Positions 39,156 to 49,739 of a stretch of 64,000 nucleotides of DNA are shown here, piece by piece. The notes beneath the pieces are model-generated. The model worked only from the letters and a program-made list of their open reading frames with translations. It searched no databases and was not told the DNA's origin. The stretch covers positions 1,426,001 through 1,490,000 of the forward strand of contig JAIXMP010000005.1 of the NCBI GenBank assembly GCA_025677815.1. Direction: 5' to 3'. Source of the DNA: Phascolomyces articulosus (lineage: Eukaryota > Mucoromycota > Mucoromycetes > Mucorales > Lichtheimiaceae). Within the stretch, counting starts at the first letter, position 1; every line of letters starts with the position of its first letter. A program made the translations under genes and the position numbers.

Positions 39156-40802
39156 CCAGCCAAAAAACATTTATCTCGAAAAACGGTGTCTACTTTAAAG
39201 CCATATGAACAATTAAAGGAATATATAAACAGCTGGTAAGTTACGCTAAACTATGGCGCAGTTGTGAATATGTTTACACTAAAATCTGAAAAAATAACCA
39301 TTATACAGGTCCAGTAATGGCATGATATTGGATCTTCGTTCTGACCTTGGTATAATTCCTCAACGTTTTGAAGAGTTGTTTGCTGAAACGGAAAGGAAAA
39401 TGGACTTTCCTCTTTGCTTAACTGCAACCAAAGAAGAATTGCTCATCCTTAAGAAAATCAGCAGCTCAGATTATCTTGAAACACTCGCTGAAATTGCCAA
39501 TAAAATCCCCAGTCTCTCAGTATCACCCAATATCCGATATATCAAATTAGCGTTAACAAAATTGTAAGTGTATTATTAGTGAGCGTGAAAGAGAAAGGGG
39601 GAGATGACTAACAATCAGTTATTTTTAATAGATGCTTTTATATCAAACTGATGCCTTAAAATTGGATCACAATGAAGATTATTATCGAATAAATGTATTT
39701 GGAGATATTTTAGGTTCAATCTTTATTAACGACAAAGAGTACAATGCTAAAAGGAACGACATATATTATTGATATCCCTGGAACATTCTGCATGAGTAAC
39801 ATTCGATAACTAATTATTTTTCATTACTTTATTGATACAAACACAGGTCAGAATGCTATTTTTCGATGATAAAGGCACTCAAGGCCATGAAGTTGCTCCC
39901 CGATAATCATGCAAACGTAAAACTCGATTTAATTGTTGAAGCAATCGATGATGGGAGACTTATTTATTGGTGAAGATAAAGGAAAACTTGAGTCGAATAC
40001 CTTGTTGATGAAAGACAAGACTAAAGGTGATTTTTGCCGTCTACAATCGTTAAAATACTGGTTTTCACTCATCCCATAATACATTAAACTCCCCTATCTT
40101 GAAACGATCTCAAGCCAAACACACTGCCTAGAATCAACATATTTGGTACCACGGTGTTCAGCTCCGGTGAAACTATCTATTACAACAAGCATTCAATTTC
40201 AGTCCCAAAAAGCCCATCATCAGGCATCCGAATTGCGAATCTCTTATTAATTATGATTTCCCTTAAGGTTAGCAGTGTTTACTTATTTGACGGTTATTAA
40301 ATGATATATAAAGCCATTGACTAATTGCAATAAAATAATATAAAAATAGCGTAACATTATGAAGAATAATCGACGACTGCAGATGGTATTTGAAATCATT
40401 CAGAAGGACGTAGTAAAATTTCTCGAGACATGCCCTAATATCCGGCAATCACCTCTACTTTTACGCTCAAATTCTGAAAACTCATCTCAAGGTTCAAGTT
40501 TAAATTCATCTCGCAGATCAAGTTCCAATTCATCTCACGGATCAAGGCCATCTCAAAGGTCAGATTCATCCGAAGTATTACATATGACATCTCAAAAACT
40601 ACCTTCTTCACAAGGACCATATACCTCCTCATCATCATCATTAACGGATGGGAATGATAATAGCAATACTGTGGATTGGTTGTCAGATGAACGTAAAAGA
40701 AGAATTAATCAAGTATTGGAAGAATTCAATGATCTTTCTTTTGGAGACAATGTGCTTACTGGTGATAACTGGGAAGAATTGTCTTTTGGAGTTGATAACT
40801 AA
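39156..40802 (+). pseudogene. 3' part of the split gene, itself decayed
   Basis: Directly beyond LTR B the plus strand reads PAKKHLSRKTVSTLKPYEQL then KEYINSW, a GTAAGT donor, an ATACAG acceptor near 39,308, then SSNGMILDLRSDLGIIPQRF, CLTATKEELLILKKISSSDY and NIRYIKLALTKL with a donor at 39,565. Later pieces (MLLYQTDALKLDHNEDYYRI; KAMKLLPDNHANVKLDLIVE; LQSLKYWFSLIP) require frameshifts or lie beyond stops. A final frame at 40,359-40,802 encodes a Ser-rich stretch and LSDERKRRINQVLEEFNDLS before a TAA. Function not recognised. Whether 40,359-40,802 belongs to the same gene is uncertain. Confidence 0.6.
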
Positions 40803-41379
40803 TACCACCCGTGTGCCATACATTTAAAACGAACTTTTTTTCTTTATTCCTTATATTCCAACCCTTAACTTTCACATCCCACATTACGTCTCACAATTTA
40901 CTTTTAGGTTGTATGGTATTGTCTATAAAAAGAACAATAATATCAAATAAAACTATAAATATATAGCACATATAATTGCAGCATTATATAAAAGACCTCC
41001 ATATCCTCGTCATACTCCTCTACGGCTTCCTACAAGTCTTCGTCATTGTTTGATATTGATGATGTGTAATTTGATTCAAATTGTATTATGTATTTATTCA
41101 TTAACTAATTAATTAATCATAAATGTCTATCAATTTTGCTTCTATCGATAAATTACGTTAAAATTTACGCCGTTCTCCCTGATCGATGTTTTCTTTTTTT
41201 TTAATTATAAAGTTAATACTAACATTATGATAATAACAAATGATAATAATAACTACATACCTTTACATTTCTTTGTGAACTCTTCAGTGCCTGACACCCA
41301 TCTTGATCAATGCATAATCTGCAGCAGCTATATACAAATTTCAGTATTTAGGGACAATTAATCTAACAATGTATATCTT

Positions 41380-41830
41380 ACTAGAAGTGTTGCTCACAAT
41401 ATCTCCATCCCAATCTTCTTGACGTCAGAAGATATCACTAGCGAAATGCCATAATCAAACAATTTAGCGATCGTATTTATACAAGACTCGATGTCTTTTC
41501 GCCAGACATTTGCAACTCTTCTTCTCTCGACTGGGTTCGTTGGTCCCTTTTGGTCATTGATAATGTCTACCTTTGTATTTAGTTTCGCTATTAGTAGAAC
41601 CCAAGAGATGATTCGAAACCACGATTAAACAGCCGCTTTCTAAGTAATAGGATTGGTCAATCATCAAACGTGTTAAAATATTGAAACTGTTATTTCTGAC
41701 CTTCGCTTTCTTCATCCGTGCCATTGGGGGTCGGATGTATAAAATTCTCCTATGAGAGCGGTAATTTTGTCTAACTTGATTGCTTCGGCTCTACTTTTCA
41801 TATCATTGTATGCATGGATGTAGCGCCAAC
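41380..41830 (-). pseudogene. Unknown gene remnant on the minus strand
   Basis: The minus strand reads RYIHAYNDMKSRAEAIKLDK with ITALIGEFYTSDPQWHG (near 41,830-41,715), then after stops KVDIINDQKGPTNPVERRRV and WRKDIESCINTIAKLFDYGI with SLVISSDVKKIGMEIL (near 41,580-41,390). There is no start codon and it has several stops. It reads as decayed protein of an unrecognised family, possibly one of the multicopy genes typical of Mucorales accessory DNA. Confidence 0.4.
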
Positions 41831-42051
41831 AGCGATTACAGTAACGGCAAATTTCAAGAGGGGGAGCATCAGAGGAGATACTTGGCGGAGAAAATTATCA
41901 AGGTTATCTCTAAGGGTTGCAAATGAATAATGACTCTCTACTTTGGCAATATGCTTTGCTGCTCCTCAAATGTTCTTCTATTTTACTACTATCATGGTTA
42001 ACGATACCATCAGCCTGACGAGATAATTGTACTTTTCCAAAACTCTATGAA

Positions 42052-43230
42052 ATGGGAGGGTGCCGTAGGCACGAATTACAAGGAAAAGATAGAAGTATAA
42101 GAGAAAAACACTCTCAAGAGTGCACCACCAGCAATATTGTGTCTTCACGTTGTCCTCGTGGTCCATATGATACAAAAAATGATGAAAAAGTCGCAAAGTT
42201 GATCAATTTATTACAAAAAAATGAAGGCATGTTGGTTAGCATAGCTGCGGCAAGGTTAATTTGGCTTATCCAACCGTCAAATGTCGAGTAAACCAATGAA
42301 TTGAATTATGTGACGAAGGCGACGAAGAATTTCCTGGATCATCCAAAAAGACAGGTGCTACATCAAAACTCAATGAAGAGTATACTGTTTTTATCTTTGC
42401 AAAAATTCATGAACGACCAACAATTAGTTAGAACAATGTTACTGCATTACTTTGTCAGCATTTCAAAGATCTAAATATCACCAGTCGGGCTGTTATTGAA
42501 TCATATGTGCAGAAATGTCACCTCACTTATAAACGAACTGTTCGCCAACTCATTGCCCGTGATGATGACACCCCAATTCTGCAGCGGTATGAATCTGTAT
42601 CAGCCTGGATGTCACTTGCAATTGACTTCTTTCTGAGTGTGTTTTCATTGATGAGGCGGGTTTCAATAGATACATGCATCGCTCTTATATCTGGTCTGAC
42701 GTTGGAAATCCATGTGAGATTATTGTAGGAACAAAAGGAGCAAATCTCAGTATATTGAGAGCCATTGCTTCCCAGGGTATCATCCCATTGTCTATACGAG
42801 AAGTATGTGCACCAACAACTAAGAAAAGAAAAGCCGATGGCCCAAAACCCAAAAAGGAACTACTGGTAGTAATTTTATGGAATTTGTCGAACAAATGCTT
42901 ACCAATATTGAAGCCCATGATCTAGTATATCGATACCTTGTTATTGACAATACTACTATTCATGGAACAATTGGAGTCAAGGATTAGGTTACAGAACGTG
43001 GTTTCGAGATTATAACCTTCCTCCAAACTCTCCTTTTTTTAACCCCATCGAGGAGGAACGTTGGTACAAACTTAAAGTTGTCGTCAACAAGGATCCTGCC
43101 TCTGTGAGACTTAGTATCAAGTTAAGCGATCGTATTAAAAGGGCGTCGGAGTAAATTTCCCGCAAAGACTACCAAGCTTGGATTAAGCATTTGCTGACGT
43201 TTTGGATCGTTGTTTGGCAGGGGAACAAGG
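42052..43230 (+). pseudogene. Frameshifted Tc1/mariner-IS630 (DDE) transposase
   Basis: Across at least three frame changes and stops the plus strand gives an N-terminal helix-turn-helix part (KVAKLINLLQKNEGMLVSIA), VTALLCQHFKDLNITSRAVI, YVQKCHLTYKRTVRQLIARD, the first catalytic Asp in FIDEAGFNRYMHRSYIWSDV, KGANLSILRAIASQGIIPLS, a KKRKADG linker, the second Asp in YRYLVIDNTTIHGT, and the C-terminal PPNSPFFNPIEEERWYKLK with the Glu. The motif order (D, DN..IH, PP.SP..NPIE) is diagnostic of DDE_3-type transposases. It lies inside the TIR-bounded segment and may have mobilised the CAGCGTTGG family. It cannot be functional as it stands. Confidence 0.85.
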
Positions 43231-43974
43231 ATTATAGAAAAATAAATTTTAGCAGTATTGTTTTTTTCACATACAAATAAATAAATAATGTATATCTATT
43301 GTTACGTCCTGTTTTTATAGCGTAACGAAAATATAATAAAGTTTATGAGTAATAACTCAAGAAAGACAAAATAAGCTATAAGTTTAGCTGGGAAAATAAA
43401 ATAAACAAGAGAAAAATAATAAAATCAAAGGTTGTCAGTTTACGCAACACAATGTCAACAATCCCTAAGTATGGGAATTAGAGATAAATAACTTAAAAGA
43501 TTTAAGAGAAAAGTGAAGAGTGACCAATTAGTCGTTTTCTTTATACGAAAACTAAGAGAATTTAATAGGTAATTAAAAATGTGACTAAAAGATAACTAAA
43601 AGGTGACCGAAAGGTAACTAAAGGTGATTTTTATTTAAAAGAAATTCCTTTGTCCTATTTATACTGTTTCATTTTTCTAATCTAATGGGATCAGCTGCTA
43701 ATTTACGGGTAATTTCTGCTTATGATCAGATAAAGATTGCTATTCGTAACGCAAGAGTTGCTTGAATTGAATCCATAATTGCTATCATCTGAGCATGTTT
43801 TGCTACTTCAAGAGCATCAATTACCTGGATATAAGTAATAATAGCTACACTATTAGCATTAGTTGCTACGAAATTAGCATTAGTTGCGCCAGTAGGAGCA
43901 ACAATTGCTTTCTTTCATGCATGAATCACGTGTAAAGAAATATTTATGCGGTAACAATACTTGATAATTTATTT

Positions 43975-44063
43975 ATAATAATAATAATAATAATAGTGAT
44001 GATAATAGTAATAATAATAATGATAATAATAATGATGATAATAATGATAATAATAATATTAAA
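43975..44063. repeat. (AAT/ATG)n microsatellite
   Basis: About 90 bp of AATAAT units with interspersed GATGAT and GATAAT, just inside the right terminal repeat of the large element. Confidence 0.85.
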
Positions 44064-44889
44064 AAGTAATAAAAAAAAAAGAGAGAGCGGGGAAAAATGG
44101 AGGTAACACTATATTCCGTTTGTATCACATTCATTTTACCATTTGGTGGCTGAATTCGCTAGATATAGGCTAATATCAAATTGTATAGCTCATTTTCATC
44201 GAATGAAAACAATTTTGGCTCAATTTCATATGATGGCTCATTTCCATTTCGGGTGGCCAAATTTAACTTCCAACGCTGTAAACCTGTTACTACCTCTCCT
44301 TTACTAAGGTTGGTAAGTTATATACTCGAATAATATGTAGTCTTTCATTTAGCATCTATTATAGTAACCTCTTTATCATATTTCTCAGATGATACTATTA
44401 CTTGTAGATAGGGGTTTGTACTTTACTATGTAAACGAAACAATAACTGACTTTTGTCTTTATTACAAATATACATTTAATACATTTTTACTTTTATGTCA
44501 ACCAAGAGCTGTCTCTTCTTTATTTCTTCTTTATAGAATATAACAATTGGATATCATATAAGTCTACTAAATATAAAATAGTAATACGAGTAAATAACAA
44601 ACAAAGGGGGGGTTATCTACAAGTATAAATATAGGAGTATATACCTTTTTTTGTCATTTTCTCAATATTAATATGCTGAAACTAAGATAATTCTTAATTT
44701 TTTACATTGCTGAGCTATTTTTGCCACGTTTCTATGGCATCAGTACAGCATAAAATGCCAATAATTCCACGAAGTTACAATAATATATGTAGGATATTAT
44801 AGATAAGTTTACAAAACGTTATTATATTTATTGTGGAGTATACTATAATGTAAATTATTGACAGATTGATACAATTAAATATTCTATTA

Positions 44890-46865
44890 TTCCTATGAAC
44901 TACAGCTAATACTGTGGTATTCTACGCTATAGATTATAGTATAATGTTTATCTGGCACAAATTTGGTCATTGCAATAACATCCATATCAAAAGATCTCAA
45001 CATCGGAGGAGAATAAGTCTCATACTCGCTTTCTTTCATATTTATCACTATTCGTATGATGATCATAAACTGCTGGTGGTCCAAACTAATTGTAATATAT
45101 TGTTTTTACTGATACATCTCCAATCATTCATTGTTAGGTCCATGTTGTATAATATGAGTCTTTCGAGGTTTAGAAGTCGAGGTACTCGTTGTACAAATGC
45201 CTGCTGCTGCATATCTATAATGTCATCAACTCTGACATGTTCAAAAGTCAAATATTTCAGGCTTTGAATCCGAGAACACATTTCCATTACATTATCATCC
45301 ACACACCTAATACTTTTTATATATAACTCGCTCGGTTTCGATCTTTGTGCAATTAAATTCAAAAGTTGATAAAAATCCTGTGAGTTGAATACCAAGTAAT
45401 CATAAAGATATAGTACAGACAAACAACGCATTCTGAAATGCTTCCAAATTCACTCTTTTCAATAACAAGGTTGCCGTTGTTCCTGTTGGTAAAAAATAAA
45501 AAAGGTTATACGTAGTAGAAAATGAGACAATAAAAGAATTATGTTGCGATTGGTAAATGTTTATTGAATAATAATAAAAATAATAAAAGATGATAATAAA
45601 TTGAGGTGATGATAATTCTATATAATAAAATTGGTGTTCTTTTATACTTTTCGATGATGGATTTGTGACTAATTATTTATTGCTTTTGTTTTGTGTGTGT
45701 GTGTGTGTGTGTTAATGACAAAGATTGATGGTGGATGAAAAACTTTATTCTAACCACCATCATGACGGACTTGAGGTATTTTTTCTTTATTATTTTGTCA
45801 TGCTATCCTGGACATACCTTGATTGCTATACGCAATCACACGGACACAACGACAATGTTGTTCATGATTCCATATAATACGAGTTTTTCCAAATAGAGTG
45901 CATTCAATAAAATGGTACCGAGGTATTGGTAACTGGAAACTGTTGAGCATGTCATCCTAATTCTAGTCAATTGTAGCAGTTGATAGAGTGTCATTTGTCA
46001 CCAATTTCTTCATTCGTCTAATGATCTGTTGGCATTTCTATTCAAAGGCTTTTGGTGTAAGTACAGGCTATTCAGTGTTGGATGTTGTTACTATACTGTT
46101 TCTGCTATGCTTGATCCATGGAGTACATAATTAACTGATGACAAGGAGTCCTTGAATTTTTTGTCCACAAACAGAACACCAATATGTAATTTCTTGATAC
46201 CACGGCCATGTTTTTCGAAAAACTGATGAGTATTATCTCGGCAGTTTATAATTGTGAAAGAATCAATATTGTGAATTTTTAAACCTTTCTATTTGAAATA
46301 ATTTCACTGGGTGTGTCTAGCGTCAGACGAGTTATCATGAGCCTATGTTGTGATGAGGAAGATGAAAAAGTTACAATGACATTCTTTTGGTTTGAAATGA
46401 AATGTAGAACCGTAAGATTGGGATATACAGCAATGATTTGAGTCAGTTGCGAAACATGAAAAAGGGCATTATAACCATTTATATTTGCACCCAGAGGCAA
46501 CTTCCCTGTATAATAACATTCCATATATAGTAAATACATTATCAACTCATTACGTTTATGTTAATTTATGCCGTTTTTTATATGTCGATCTATAATCCAC
46601 TTACATGATACCTTAATTGTCAATGGTCGAAGGTTTGGAAATCCACCTGCTCGCATAAGTTGATGGCATATTTCTGCGCTTATTCGTGGTTGAGATAAAA
46701 CAAAGGGTTGGATGTGTTACGTTACTGACGAAAAAATGTGGCAAGGTTTAGGTGATGCACCAATGTAGAAAAGACATCAAGTTTCGAGCAATTCAAAATA
46801 ATAGATCGCCATACTGAGGATACGCCATCGTCATGTTGGCAACGACCGATTTTGACCCTAACTAT
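44890..46865 (-). pseudogene. Decayed leucine-rich-repeat (F-box/LRR-like) gene
   Basis: Minus-strand fragments in order: VWRRSIILNCSKLDVFSTLV-like sequence (near 46,800), ISAEICHQLMRAGGFPNLRP (near 46,650), FHVSQLTQIIAVYPNLTVLH with RLMITRLTLDTPSEI (46,279-46,545), LVFNSQDFYQLLNLIAQRSK, CSRIQSLKYLTFEHVRVDDI, VPRLLNLERLILYNMDLTMN (45,063-45,431) and YSPPMLRSFDMDVIAMTKFV (44,893-45,084). The spacing of Leu/Ile with short helical repeats resembles fungal F-box-associated LRR proteins. No F-box is seen and stretches between fragments lack open frames, so the gene is probably dead, although a multi-intron gene cannot be fully excluded. Confidence 0.5.
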
Positions 46866-46874
46866 GGCAAGCCA

Positions 46875-46935
46875 GGCTATTTAGAGGAAGTAAAAGTTGT
46901 AACAAGGTTTCCGTAGGTGAACCTGTGGAAGAATA
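46875..46935 (+). rRNA. Relic of the 3' end of 18S rRNA (about 60 bp)
   Basis: The stretch reads GGCTATTTAGAGGAAGTAAA, then AGTTGTAACAAGGTTTCCGT and AGGTGAACCTGTGGAAGAAT. This is the near-universal 3' terminus of eukaryotic SSU rRNA up to the ITS1 junction. It differs at GTCGTAAC to GTTGTAAC and CTGCGG to CTGTGG (both C to T), with further changes in the terminal GGATCATTA. No other rRNA sequence is recognisable on either side. It is a dead fragment, not a functional rRNA gene. Confidence 0.85.
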
Positions 46936-47110
46936 ATCACTAATTGGCATGAACATTAAACGATTGAATAATAATTTTTGGTGATGATACAATGTGCAAG
47001 TTCGTACGTAGCATGAACAAGGAAATCGATGGGGTACTTCATCCGCACCTGTGCAAGTTGTTTCTCTTGTCTCAATACTTCATATTGTGTATTTGTTTGA
47101 GATACCATTC

Positions 47111-47392
47111 TCAATCCTTGGTTACACACATTGATTGCTTGTCTCTGGTAACCTTAATCGGCATAAAGACGGTAGCAATCAAATATCCATTTGGATCATG
47201 GGGTGAAGAGCTGGTGATTCTTGTTGCTTTAATGTGCATTTCACAACGAAAAATAAATTCTGATTTAAGCTTATTGGTCATCGATAAGCATTGCTGAAAT
47301 GCTGAAATGTCGTTCTCTTCACTGCTTGCTTGGGATGCCGAAACATGGTCAGGAATTGTCTTACTCTTAACTGATCTGTACATCATTGCCAT
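47111..47392 (-). CDS. Short uncharacterised ORF, doubtful
   Basis: A 93-codon minus-strand frame, MAMMYRSVKSKTIPDHVSAS then SEENDISAFQQCLSMTNKLK and HDPNGYLIATVFMPIKVTRD. Composition is protein-like but no domain, intron signal or homologue is recognised. It may be a remnant upstream of the decayed LRR gene. Confidence 0.25.
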   Translation of the reverse strand: MAMMYRSVKSKTIPDHVSASQASSEENDISAFQQCLSMTNKLKSEFIFRCEMHIKATRITSSSPHDPNGYLIATVFMPIKVTRDKQSMCVTKD

Positions 47393-48062
47393 GTTATCAG
47401 ACTTTGGTCAGAAGTAGAATATAAAAAGAGAAAGATTGTATATTTGAATAAAGCTATTTCTTGGTACTGGGGAATTTTAGGAAATCAAATTAATACGCGT
47501 TCTCGGTCTCATTTATCATCGGTACCAGAGCTTGGATTCCAAGATTACCATATGATAGTTTATCCAGCTCATAGGTGACCAGACCTATGAGCAGATATTA
47601 ACATTTTAATAAAAGATTATGACAGGAGTATATCTCCCTATATTGATATTTTCCATGATTGATGAATTCACCTTTGGTCACATCATTGTTGGATTTCAGC
47701 ATACACAAGCATAATATCTGTTGGTAGGTTATTTTACTACAAAGGTTTTCTTAGCATATGTATTCTGTTTCATCATTTTGAACAAAGTTACATTCATCAC
47801 AAACTGAATATTTCCCAGTGTATATATCATAATAGATTACTAAAAATGTTCAAATCAATAAGAATTTGGATGTGAAAGCCATACACGACCTTTAGTTATC
47901 GTTTGGTATAGAACAGCAACGAGCTTCTTGGGATGATAAGTGGCGTGGTAGGGTATTTAATAAAAATAAATAGTAATAATAATACATCATAGGATAACAT
48001 TGTTGTATAAATAATATTTTGTATAGAAAAAGAAAAAATAACTTGGATGCATACTTTTTCTT

Positions 48063-48623
48063 CTAGAATACAAATGGGATCAAACGTGAGGATTCATCCA
48101 CATACTGTTGATAATCCATACTAAACTTTAACAACATCATTTGTTCTTCAGCTAAAATTCTTTTCACGTAAGCATAGAGTGTCAATACCAACGTTGTCAA
48201 GAATGCTAACCAGTTGCATGTAGCCAAACCAAATCCTAACCATCCAACCAAAAAGGCGGCATAACCTGGGTGTCGTACCACTTTATAAGGTCCCTCAGTA
48301 CAAATATATTGATCATCCATTGTGGCAATAGCACGGATATAAAATGCGTTGGCAAAGATTGTCCATCGTAATAAAATAATTCCACCGAGAATCCATCCCA
48401 GCCCTATCCAACCAATCCAGCCTGGTGCCGCGCCAATATTGATCGATAACCACACAAGTGGACTCACAAATCCGCATAGAATCCATACCATGAGCAAAAG
48501 TCGCGACGTGCCTTGATCATCACCAGATTCTTGAATGGATGTCGTTGTTCTCGATGATTCGTACCGATGTTCAACATAAAATAAAACACTGAGTAGTATA
48601 TAACCAAGCAATAATGTCAACAT
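48063..48623 (-). CDS. ICMT/PEMT-like integral membrane methyltransferase
   Basis: Single-exon 186-residue protein from 48,623. Hydrophobic segments: MLTLLLGYILLSVLFYV (1-17), LLLMVWILCGFVSPLVWLSI (about 42-61), IGWIGLGWILGGIILL (about 70-86), and a pair after the motif (GYAAFLVGWLGFGLATCNWL, then LAFLTTLVLTLYAYV). The isoprenylcysteine carboxyl methyltransferase-type motif GPYKVVRHPGYAAFL and the C-terminal ILAEEQMMLLKFSMDYQQYV (E..L....Y..Y) are present. These are the SAM-binding features of the ICMT/PEMT superfamily, which methylates protein prenylcysteines or phospholipids. The protein is shorter than yeast Ste14, so a bacterial-like 'methyltransferase family protein' is the safer name; the substrate is unknown. 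Confidence 0.75.
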   Translation of the reverse strand: MLTLLLGYILLSVLFYVEHRYESSRTTTSIQESGDDQGTSRLLLMVWILCGFVSPLVWLSINIGAAPGWIGWIGLGWILGGIILLRWTIFANAFYIRAIATMDDQYICTEGPYKVVRHPGYAAFLVGWLGFGLATCNWLAFLTTLVLTLYAYVKRILAEEQMMLLKFSMDYQQYVDESSRLIPFVF

Positions 48624-49739
48624 TATTATTATTCCCGTTCAATAAAAAAGTTGCGGGTTTCGCTGGAAAGTCAAAAAGAAGCAAGAGGTCTTGGCTCACT
48701 TTTTTTTTTTTTTTTGCATGCATGTTTTCTTTCACCGCAGGATTAAAAAATTGTTTGCAACAGAGGACATGTGTCTTGCTATGATTGTTTGTTTCCCTGC
48801 AATAGGCAGTATATAAAACTCCTTTTGTTCCCTTTGATATTAAAAAAAACGCGTCTTTTCAGATGTTTTTTTATACTATGTTTTTTTTCCATCAAGTTAA
48901 GTATGGGAGAGAAAGAGGAGCGCGTACAAAAAGTTCTGGCTCTTCCCATATTGCTTTAATAGGATATATAGTCTAAACCATTTGTCCATAAGTATATAGT
49001 TCAGTCGTCTAATCTTGTTATCCAAAATAAAAAGAACTCTTCATACGTTTCGTATTCAAAAAAAAAAAAAACGGCATAATATAAGTTTTTTTTGTACATA
49101 CTTCGATTGATCCTTTTTGTTTGTAAGCTACCAAAAGTATTAATATACAAATCTTGTCCCATGGTCACATGAATTGCTTAGAAGTGTAATGAGTGCAATC
49201 GCTTAATAGGGAAATTACCTTATCATAGCAACTAAATAAGCAGTAAATTGCTTTTGTATTTTTAGTCGTCCTAAACTGATGATTTACTAGGTAAACTTTA
49301 GTATTATTATTAATACTATTGTTAATAAGTAACTGATATGTTCATCCAGAAAGTAACCATATGATAACATGAGCTAATAAACAAATGTTTTTGTTTTTTG
49401 GGCTTGTACTAATAATTCAAGGGAGACACAAAGTTTACATTTAAAGAAATTTACCTCCTTCAAATTGGACATGAAAGGAATTGGTGTGTAATTTCTTTAA
49501 TAACATATATCAGCCTAAAAAAGATCACTAGTAGTTAACTATTATATTAGATAGATCATAGAGTAGATCAAAAAATTCAAAAATTAACTAAAATATTATT
49601 TAAGAAAAGCTATTTATTAGAATACAATGTTATTACAAACGAACAAATTTAAGAAAGATCTTGTGTCGGTTTTAATAGGATATAATGTATATGGGCGATA
49701 CGTAATAAGTGATACTGTTGGTTTAAATGTAATTAATAT
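48624..49739. other. Intergenic region, no gene recognised
   Basis: AT-rich spacer. It includes a T17 tract near 48,698-48,714 and an A13 tract near 49,058-49,071. A short plus-strand frame at 48,771-48,959 is Phe/Leu-rich and not convincing. No RNA gene recognised. Confidence 0.5.

Larger units (their letters stand above)
33467..44278. mobile_element. 10.8-kb segment bounded by inverted mariner-like ends with TA flanks
   Basis: The left end (33,467, after TA at 33,465-33,466) begins CAGCGTTGGAAGTTAAAT. The right end (44,278, before TA at 44,279-44,280) carries the exact inverse. The first 46 bp of the two ends differ at two positions, and both continue with spaced GAGCCA sub-repeats. TA on both sides is the target duplication of Tc1/mariner elements. 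Inside, on the plus strand, lies a frameshifted DDE transposase (42,052-43,230), along with gene fragments and two later LTR insertions. It may be one unusually large cargo-carrying element, or two same-family elements that each retain one end. Confidence 0.55.

Noticed and set aside
46875..46935. Repeat-induced point mutation as the cause of C-to-T changes in the 18S relic
   Set aside because: Only two clear transitions are visible, RIP is not established in Mucoromycota, and ordinary deamination of methylated CpG explains them equally well.
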